Shown here piece by piece: positions 63,501 through 64,000 of a DNA stretch of 64,000 nucleotides. Under the pieces are notes generated by a model. That model was not told where the DNA came from, did not search any database, and worked only from the letters and a program-made list of their open reading frames with translations. The DNA lies in the NCBI GenBank assembly GCA_032209605.1, contig JASFXZ010000057.1:124001-188000 (forward strand), in the 5' to 3' direction. Both the position numbers and the translations under genes were made by a program. This DNA comes from Mactromeris polynyma (Eukaryota > Mollusca > Bivalvia > Venerida > Mactridae). Positions within the stretch are counted from its first letter, which is position 1. Each line of letters opens with the position of its first letter.

Positions 63501-63917
63501 GAAAATCCAACATCTTGTAGATGTGGTATTGCACGCTGAATGTGAGATTCAGATGCATATAATCATTTGATGTTCAGAATTAAGGAATTCAGATACAAAA
63601 TTAAATGACGTTGTAATTCCATTTATAAGCACTGAATGTAGTTTGGAGGACGCCCTACATATTTCATTTCCAAAATTTCGCGATTAAATATGAATGATTA
63701 AATACAATAGTAATGATATATCTTTAACATGTTCAAATGCATTTTCTCTGTATAATCTGTTTCAGTCGATACACTGTGAGCACCCACAGTACGGACAGGG
63801 GCATGCTGTCACAAATGTCTATACATCCCGCACAAAGGGGCGATACAGGGGTGTTCACCTGTAATGCAGCCAATGAATTTGGCTATGATTCAACCGCTAT
63901 CTACCTCACTGTATTAG
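17712..63917 (+). CDS. DSCAM: DSCAM-family Ig cell adhesion receptor, 5' part (signal peptide + Ig1-Ig9), 16 exons, continues past right edge
   Basis: Joined CDS: 17712..17793, 34986..35149, 37808..37973, 47295..47453, 48176..48322, 50471..50761, 51139..51408, 52382..52678, 55201..55311, 56047..56199, 56873..57027, 57605..57731, 58582..58701, 59179..59358, 62355..62502, 63766..63917. All junctions are AG/GT and the total (2722 nt) stays open for 907 codons plus one base. Domains: signal peptide 1-27, Ig1 ~38-137, Ig2 138-239, Ig3 240-336, Ig4 337-426, Ig5 427-525, Ig6 526-613, Ig7 614-707, Ig8 708-807, Ig9 808-907. Each Ig has the B- and F-strand cysteines and the core Trp. Family-specific stretches include GPIFLSEPPS in Ig1, VMRGGTAVFKC in Ig2, DLPIDINWTKDG with GNYTCHARNEAA in Ig7, and VPPRWLVEP opening Ig8. 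Known family: type I membrane receptors (10 Ig + 6 FNIII) acting homophilically in neurite self-avoidance and synapse targeting, with an additional immune role in arthropods. The function here is inferred from the family. Ig10 onward lies outside the window. Confidence 0.95.
18285..18386 (-). repeat. Interspersed repeat end (caggggcgtagccat type)
   Basis: On the minus strand it begins CAGGGGCGTAGCCATAGC and continues into a GC-rich hairpin around 'ccggggtatgatgccccg' (18312-18330). This combination is typical of a short interspersed element end widespread in marine invertebrates. Boundaries are uncertain. Confidence 0.4.
19301..19560. mobile_element. MITE with GGGGCCTTATTCACAAAC-type ends (copy 1)
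   Basis: The left end gggggccttactcacaaaca and the right end (...tgtttgtgaataagatcccc) are inverted copies over about 40 bp. Both are followed inward by 'aagactga..ttc.gactt'. No coding. A sister copy lies 115 bp downstream. Confidence 0.65.
19675..19935. mobile_element. MITE with GGGGCCTTATTCACAAAC-type ends (copy 2)
   Basis: The left end gggaccctattcaaaaacat and the right end (...atgtttgtgaataaggcccc) are inverted. The internal 'gactgaatttcagacttaga' matches copy 1 at 19325-19347. Confidence 0.65.
20673..21246 (+). repeat. 41-bp minisatellite array, about 14 copies
   Basis: The unit is about ttatacaaatgaatgcacta + cgcatgtgtgttccgcaacag (41 bp). The copies are highly uniform, with single-base variants (tacacatg, ttcatg, ccgcatcag). 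It lies in DSCAM intron 1. Confidence 0.92.
22185..25045 (+). repeat. 2.9-kb array of a second 41-bp unit, roughly 65-70 copies
   Basis: The unit is about agtacagagcaacataacac + agtccacaacacagtacaaga (41 bp). Two main monomer types (cacaacacag and cacaagacag) are interleaved, and more diverged units occur at both edges. The + strand is rich in A and C and poor in T, and it contains no tta, cta or tca. All three minus frames therefore stay open for 870-960 codons and spell a Cys/Leu/Val-rich 41-residue cycle. This is a by-product of composition and period, not a gene. The sequence is unrelated to the 20.7-kb array. Confidence 0.95.
25050..30195. other. Unique intron 1 sequence, no exon seen
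   Basis: 5.1 kb of AT-rich DNA. ORFs are short (90 codons or fewer) and none looks Ig-like or is flanked by splice sites in a fitting phase. No array or inverted-repeat element recognised. Confidence 0.45.
30199..31502 (+). repeat. 31-bp minisatellite array, about 42 copies
   Basis: The unit is about aatcatctgaatgccaggac + gtctcctagta (31 bp). Sub-blocks with distinct variants (ccatatcat, cccagcaaat, ctcatagtaa) alternate on the left, the centre is more uniform (cctagtaaat), and the right edge is diverged. It lies in DSCAM intron 1. There are no spacers between units, so it is not CRISPR-like. Confidence 0.92.
31767..32747 (+). mobile_element. 1.16-kb interspersed element, copy 2 with 182-bp internal deletion
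   Basis: Same start (ttgacggcggcc) and end (attagtcttgtt) as 15688-16850, and the same sequence throughout by eye. The deletion joins 'caccgacc' directly to 'ggcttggtgatg'. Same orientation as copy 1, which is 16 kb away across exon 1. Confidence 0.85.
33167..33612. mobile_element. MITE-like element with ggcctgtgttcacaaag ends
   Basis: The left end gggcctgtgttcacaaagaa and the right end (...cctttgtgaacatggggcc) are inverted. The interior is rich in 'gatc' hairpins (gatcatgatcaagatc; gatccagatcagtagatcc). No coding. Confidence 0.6.
34346..34412. mobile_element. Fragment of the CAGTAAAACCTC-family MITE
   Basis: Starts cagtaaaaccgcacttaaaa, followed by ccacctcaaaattaagacc and a short inverse 'aggaggtctttt'. 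It lacks a recognisable right terminus. Confidence 0.55.
34986..35149 (+). CDS. DSCAM: DSCAM exon 2: first half of Ig1
   Basis: Residues 28-82. Acceptor ttatatttccag, donor gtgaga; phase 1 in, phase 0 out. It encodes a short linker (SSTESPDDGRR) and then the Ig1 N-terminal half, GPIFLSEPPS, with the B-strand Cys in IPCGVYGNPAP and the core Trp in VTWITEDGQE. The GP(I/V)FL-EP start is characteristic of mature DSCAM N-termini in arthropods. The longer ORF in another frame here (ending 35136) is a shadow. Confidence 0.93.
35150..37807 (+). other. DSCAM intron 2 (2.7 kb)
   Basis: Phase 0 intron splitting Ig1. It contains the MITE at 36873-37130 and otherwise AT-rich sequence with no second Ig1-type exon recognised. 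Confidence 0.7.
36873..37130. mobile_element. MITE-like inverted-repeat element in intron 2
   Basis: The left end ggggcaatattacagaaaca and the right end (...tgcttctgtaatgcgggccc) are inverted, with the repeat extending inward through 'cttaagtgaa(t)ctta'. Ends of about 45 bp; no coding. Confidence 0.7.
37808..37973 (+). CDS. DSCAM: DSCAM exon 3: second half of Ig1
   Basis: Residues 83-137. Acceptor ttaaattacag, donor gtacga; phase 0 in, phase 1 out. It encodes LPRTGSIEVLHNHTLFFPPF with the F-strand Cys in VYRCVASNRIGQVVSRRVH. The FPPF motif and the (V/T)Y-C-A-N pattern followed by SR-VH are shared with DSCAM Ig1 across phyla. Confidence 0.94.
38359..38373 (+). repeat. Poly-C run
   Basis: Fifteen consecutive C residues in a pyrimidine-rich stretch; likely length-variable. 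Confidence 0.9.
40710..40868. mobile_element. Pogo-like MITE (CAGTTGGACCTCGTTTATTC)
   Basis: Left end cagttggacctcgtttattc, right end reading inward cagtggatcctcgtttacta, with TA after the right end. The CAGT-NNN-ACCTCG-TTAT form is typical of pogo/Tigger-type elements. A related element is at 62594-62707 and a lone end at 46745-46760. Confidence 0.75.
41181..41350. mobile_element. Palindromic MITE, CAGTAAAACCTC family (copy 4)
   Basis: Starts cagtgaaacctcaattatat and ends ...gaggttttactg followed by TA. The ORFs predicted across it on both strands are repeat-derived and match those over copy 2. Confidence 0.8.
42051..42228. mobile_element. Palindromic MITE, CAGTAAAACCTC family (copy 5)
   Basis: Starts cagtaaagcctcacttaaaa and ends ...cgaggttttactg, with TA on both sides (42049-50, 42229-30). 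Confidence 0.85.
43247..43407. mobile_element. Palindromic MITE, CAGTAAAACCTC family (copy 6)
   Basis: Starts cagttatacctcacctaaaa and ends ...cgaggtttggctg, flanked by TA on both sides. Confidence 0.8.
43412..46790. other. Intron 3 unique sequence, no exon seen
   Basis: AT-rich. ORFs at 44656, 45328 and 45470 were checked for Ig signatures; they lack the Cys/Trp pattern and suitable splice context. Confidence 0.45.
46794..47283. mobile_element. Expanded MITE, CAGTAAAACCTC family (copy 7), abutting the exon 4 acceptor
   Basis: Starts caataacacctcaactataa after TA and ends ...tgagtttttacg. Between about 46924 and 47170 the internal module 'gaggtggtcttaatatt' is tandemly amplified to roughly 15 imperfect 17-bp units, making this copy about three times the usual length. 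Its right end lies about 11 bp before the exon 4 splice acceptor (AG at 47293-47294). Confidence 0.8.
47295..47453 (+). CDS. DSCAM: DSCAM exon 4: first half of Ig2
   Basis: Residues 138-190. Acceptor tatatttcag, donor gtaagt; phase 1 in and out. The frame starts at the second base of the exon and encodes IVDQLEKFTVLLHD, then VMRGGTAVFKC (B-strand Cys) and YVNITSW (core Trp plus an N-glycosylation sequon). The RG-(T)AV-(F/L)-C pattern is the DSCAM Ig2 signature. An extra Cys in PPFCKDYV is notable. The positional equivalent in Drosophila Dscam1 is variable exon 4. Confidence 0.94.
48176..48322 (+). CDS. DSCAM: DSCAM exon 5: second half of Ig2
   Basis: Residues 191-239. Acceptor aatcttttcag, donor gtaaaa; phase 1 in and out. 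It encodes SRISITTDGELHLRDVRDTD and the F-strand Cys in YTDFRCSGSSDITS, ending SPAKLVIH. The G-L-I-DV-D and Y-(F)-RC patterns match DSCAM Ig2. The next Ig begins after the DP junction at the exon 5/6 boundary. Confidence 0.93.
48417..49024 (+). repeat. Compound (TCA)n/(CGTCAT)n/(ATT)n microsatellite
   Basis: Long runs of tca, cgtcat and att alternate with recurring 'ctgtatttattatcatcatt' and 'ctgtagtatcatcatt' spacers. This gives a loose 60-100-bp higher-order repeat. It begins 95 bp downstream of the exon 5 donor. The Ser/His-rich and Asp/Met-rich ORFs read through it are artefacts. Confidence 0.95.
49030..50470 (+). other. Rest of DSCAM intron 5, no exon seen
   Basis: AT-rich. Around 49618-49925 a 'gcgtatccaggcatatacgc' start and 'catgtacgccc' end may mark another interspersed repeat, but the borders are not clear. 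No additional Ig3-type exon is visible. Confidence 0.45.
50471..50761 (+). CDS. DSCAM: DSCAM exon 6: complete Ig3
   Basis: Residues 240-336. Acceptor tccctggttacag, donor gtacat; phase 1 in and out. It encodes PPAGGRSPSIDG, the B-strand Cys in VQLPCVADGWPLP, Trp in YRWYKNGEAL, HGGILVIEN and the F-strand Cys in SGEYRCNASNTRG. Ig3 is a single exon here, whereas Drosophila Dscam1 encodes the N-half in its 48-fold variable exon 6. The NAS sequon suggests glycosylation. Confidence 0.95.
50910..51081. mobile_element. MITE, CAGTAAAACCTC family (copy 8), in the short intron before Ig4
   Basis: Starts cagtaaaatgtcacttgaaa and ends near 'cttgaggtttcgatg' followed by TA. The internal part holds 'aataagaccgtattttc' and 'gtggtcttattcttgagg'. 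It also carries 'tagctcagtcgg' (51036-51047), a perfect tRNA A-box, within sequence not typical of the other copies. It fills about half of the 377-bp intron 6. Confidence 0.65.
51139..51408 (+). CDS. DSCAM: DSCAM exon 7: complete Ig4
   Basis: Residues 337-426. Acceptor ttacattttag, donor gtataa; phase 1 in and out. It encodes PLLAAITPGIQIVDSGNTA, Cys in TFNCSVQGFPV, Trp in VSWYQDGKDL, and MYQCFATDDDRETQATAQLL with the F-strand Cys. The VDSG-TATFNC and GMYQC...D-E-A-QL patterns are close to arthropod Dscam Ig4, and the Y-C-F-R/T-D feature is shared with vertebrate DSCAM. In the Drosophila structure Ig1-4 form a horseshoe; that this holds here is inference. Confidence 0.95.
52145..52215 (+). 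repeat. tRNA-like SINE remnant in intron 7
   Basis: The stretch gcgcatgactgatgacccta + cggtcatgagttcgagcc has an anticodon-arm-like hairpin (catgac...gtcatg) and a B-box-like GAGTTCGAGCC. The 5' half does not form a proper acceptor or D arm, so this is most likely a decayed tRNA-derived SINE and not a tRNA gene. Confidence 0.5.
52382..52678 (+). CDS. DSCAM: DSCAM exon 8: complete Ig5
   Basis: Residues 427-525. Acceptor atatttaacag, donor gtaagt; phase 1 in and out. It encodes AAKPTILDGLCSPFVQRG, Cys in SVSCMATGNPTPTTKW with Trp, the long DSCAM-specific IGDYVTSSGDIISFVNISS, and GDYQCIATNEVGEAEHTSR ending MNVYG. The 'G-Y-T-G-(D/N)-(V/I)-S-(L/F)-NISS' segment is diagnostic of DSCAM Ig5. An additional Cys (GLCSPF) lies before the B strand. 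Confidence 0.96.
52679..55200 (+). other. DSCAM intron 8 (2.5 kb)
   Basis: AT-rich, with the inverted dispersed repeat at 54117-54325. No second Ig5/Ig6 exon recognised. Confidence 0.6.
54117..54325 (-). repeat. Dispersed repeat, copy 2 (inverse of 2344-2560)
   Basis: Reads as the reverse complement of the upstream copy, through 'aaggttaaccaatccgc', 'attaccttggtggttaacgt' and 'aaaaccatgatagtacggct'. Moderate divergence. Confidence 0.65.
55201..55311 (+). CDS. DSCAM: DSCAM exon 9: first half of Ig6
   Basis: Residues 526-562. Acceptor tattttcttctag, donor gtaaac; phase 1 in and out. It encodes EPYIRVMKNVTATANEMLL, the B-strand Cys in IKCYVTGYPIES and Trp in ISWYR. PYIR-M and the GYPI-SI-W motif are hallmarks of DSCAM Ig6. 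NVT is a glycosylation sequon. Confidence 0.95.
55489..55635 (+). pseudogene. LINE-type reverse transcriptase C-terminal fragment
   Basis: Within intron 9, the frame from about 55513 reads YSKYRFGVVPIRIDQYEG, then LCPICDDIETEYHVEI before a stop (55633). The RFG-(V/I)-P-(L/I)-I-...-Y-G...LC-(P)-(I/F)-C-D-E-EYH pattern is the zinc-binding knuckle region that follows the RT domain in many LINE ORF2 proteins of marine invertebrates. No RT core is upstream in the intron, so this is a 5'-truncated insertion in sense orientation. Family assignment within LINEs is not possible. Confidence 0.65.
56047..56199 (+). CDS. DSCAM: DSCAM exon 10: second half of Ig6
   Basis: Residues 563-613. Acceptor ttttattgttcag, donor gtaagt; phase 1 in and out. 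It encodes NNSLPLNHLQQVVNGTLILM and the F-strand Cys in GKYTCVALNSANKG. LP-N-(R/L)Q and NGTL are DSCAM Ig6 signatures. NGT is a sequon. It ends DVFVRVV, leading into EPPV of Ig7. Confidence 0.95.
56873..57027 (+). CDS. DSCAM: DSCAM exon 11: first half of Ig7
   Basis: Residues 614-665. Acceptor cccttcaaacag, donor gtaaat; phase 1 in, phase 0 out. It encodes PPVIDSFSIPKRKQGDRVTL, Cys in SCAVSNGDLPIDINW with Trp, and TKDGHPIPPDIGVRVE. GDLPI is nearly invariant in DSCAM Ig7. In Drosophila, Ig7 comes from variable exon 9 (33 versions); here Ig7 is one copy split by a phase 0 intron. Confidence 0.96.
57605..57731 (+). CDS. DSCAM: DSCAM exon 12: second half of Ig7
   Basis: Residues 666-707. Acceptor tattttattttgtag, donor gtaacg; phase 0 in, phase 1 out. 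It encodes TSGPYSSLLLIGDVSPVHDG and NYTCHARNEAASTSFTAELH with the F-strand Cys. H-G-NYTC-ARNEAA is almost identical to the vertebrate DSCAM Ig7 F-G region. Confidence 0.95.
58582..58701 (+). CDS. DSCAM: DSCAM exon 13: first half of Ig8
   Basis: Residues 708-747. Acceptor ttgttattacag, donor gtacat; phase 1 in and out. It encodes VPPRWLVEPTDTYVIRQNSV, then Cys in LLDCKATGIPQPQITW with Trp. VPP(R/K)(W/F)-V-P is the constant DSCAM Ig8 opening. Confidence 0.95.
59179..59358 (+). CDS. DSCAM: DSCAM exon 14: second half of Ig8
   Basis: Residues 748-807. Acceptor ctgtaattaag, a comparatively weak site with an A-rich end; donor gtaagt. Phase 1 in and out. It encodes GGFPPYYAPIDLTDTDRYGM, FTNGTLHIKSALEDDDGYF and the F-strand Cys in FLCRADNHVGHGISK. 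The NGTL-I--V-E-D-G-Y-C-(A/V)-N-(V/I)G pattern is DSCAM Ig8. NGT is a sequon. Confidence 0.93.
59359..62354 (+). other. DSCAM intron 14 (3.0 kb)
   Basis: Holds the 41-bp array at 60643-61812. The remainder is AT-rich with short ORFs only; no extra Ig exon seen. Confidence 0.7.
60643..61812 (+). repeat. 41-bp minisatellite array, about 28 copies
   Basis: The unit is about tgatctaatgaacttctcat + tgatatctcgagcttataaac (41 bp). It is well conserved on the left and drifts on the right to a variant with 'gacgaatataatggacttct' and 'accgatctctcgagctgata', arranged in alternating pairs. It is unrelated in sequence to the two intron 1 arrays but has the same period. Confidence 0.92.
62355..62502 (+). 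CDS. DSCAM: DSCAM exon 15: first half of Ig9
   Basis: Residues 808-856. Acceptor gtattatttacag, donor gtatgt; phase 1 in, phase 2 out. It encodes VPARFDSSQKNFTVLRGHNI, Cys in TMDCQAIGDKPLSVSW with Trp, and NFKNQTVGTGNLG. GDKP(I/L) with W is the DSCAM Ig9 signature. Three N-glycosylation sequons (NFT, NIT, NQT) cluster in this half-domain. Confidence 0.95.
62594..62707. mobile_element. Pogo-like MITE (CAGTCGAACCTCGCTTATTC)
   Basis: Left end cagtcgaacctcgcttattc, right end reading inward cagtcggaccctgtttattc, with TA on both sides (62592-93, 62708-09). 114 bp, no coding. It lies 91 bp downstream of the exon 15 donor. Same family as 40710-40868. Confidence 0.82.
63290..63325 (+). repeat. (TTG)n microsatellite
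   Basis: A short run of ttg repeats with two interrupting t-tracts, in intron 15. Confidence 0.85.
63766..63917 (+). CDS. DSCAM: DSCAM exon 16: second half of Ig9
   Basis: Residues 857-907. Acceptor tataatctgtttcag, donor gtgcgt; phase 2 in, phase 1 out. It encodes RYTVSTHSTDRGMLSQMSIH and the F-strand Cys in GVFTCNAANEFGYDS, ending IYLTVL. RY-VST/K-(E/D)-G-S-L-I and F-C-A-N-YG match DSCAM Ig9. The reading continues in an exon beyond the window. Confidence 0.95.
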
Positions 63918-64000
63918 GTGCGTGCTAAACTTGTTTGACTACGTTTCGTGTCATTTCTATTAATCATAATAACGTAATGCGACTGGTCTCGAAACTTTTT

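Overview
The window is AT-rich animal nuclear DNA. Nothing in it looks bacterial or viral: there are no operons and no dense ORFs. Coding sequence occurs only as short exons with GT/AG borders, separated by kilobase introns full of tandem repeats and small DNA transposons. The protein resembles vertebrate and arthropod DSCAM about equally well, and the repeat content (palindromic MITEs, tRNA-derived SINEs, minisatellite arrays) is what I would expect of a lophotrochozoan, most likely a bivalve mollusc. That taxonomic call is inference.

The one gene I can support is a DSCAM-family cell adhesion receptor on the + strand. It is 5' complete, assuming the signal-peptide exon at 17712 is right, and it runs off the right edge of the window. 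Sixteen coding exons (17712..63917) join in phase into about 907 codons: a signal peptide and nine consecutive Ig domains, each with its cysteine pair and tryptophan. The tenth Ig, the fibronectin III domains, the membrane segment and the cytoplasmic tail must lie to the right. Ig3, Ig4 and Ig5 are single exons. Ig1, Ig2, Ig6, Ig7, Ig8 and Ig9 are each split in two. Every Ig unit is bounded by phase-1 introns. I see no clusters of mutually exclusive exons of the arthropod Dscam1 kind.

Layout. 1-17.6 kb is upstream DNA without a convincing gene. It carries a GC/CpG-rich 752-bp inverted-repeat element flanked by TTAA, a tRNA-derived SINE, 26-bp and 34-bp minisatellites, several MITEs and copy 1 of a 1.16-kb repeat. 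Around 17.69 kb a composite ETS/CRE motif and a 12-codon upstream ORF precede the start codon. Intron 1 (17.8-35.0 kb) holds a 41-bp array at 20.7 kb, a 2.9-kb array of another 41-bp unit at 22.2 kb, a 31-bp array at 30.2 kb and copy 2 of the 1.16-kb repeat, identical by eye apart from a 182-bp deletion. From 35 to 64 kb come exons 2-16. Their introns contain seven of the eight-plus palindromic CAGTAAAACC-type MITEs or their relatives, a CAT/ATT microsatellite, a LINE fragment and a third 41-bp array.

The most notable points are the intact nine-Ig DSCAM ectodomain with non-duplicated exons, three unrelated intronic arrays sharing a 41-bp period, near-identical direct repeats flanking exon 1, a MITE whose end abuts a splice acceptor, and the unusual GC-rich TTAA-flanked element.
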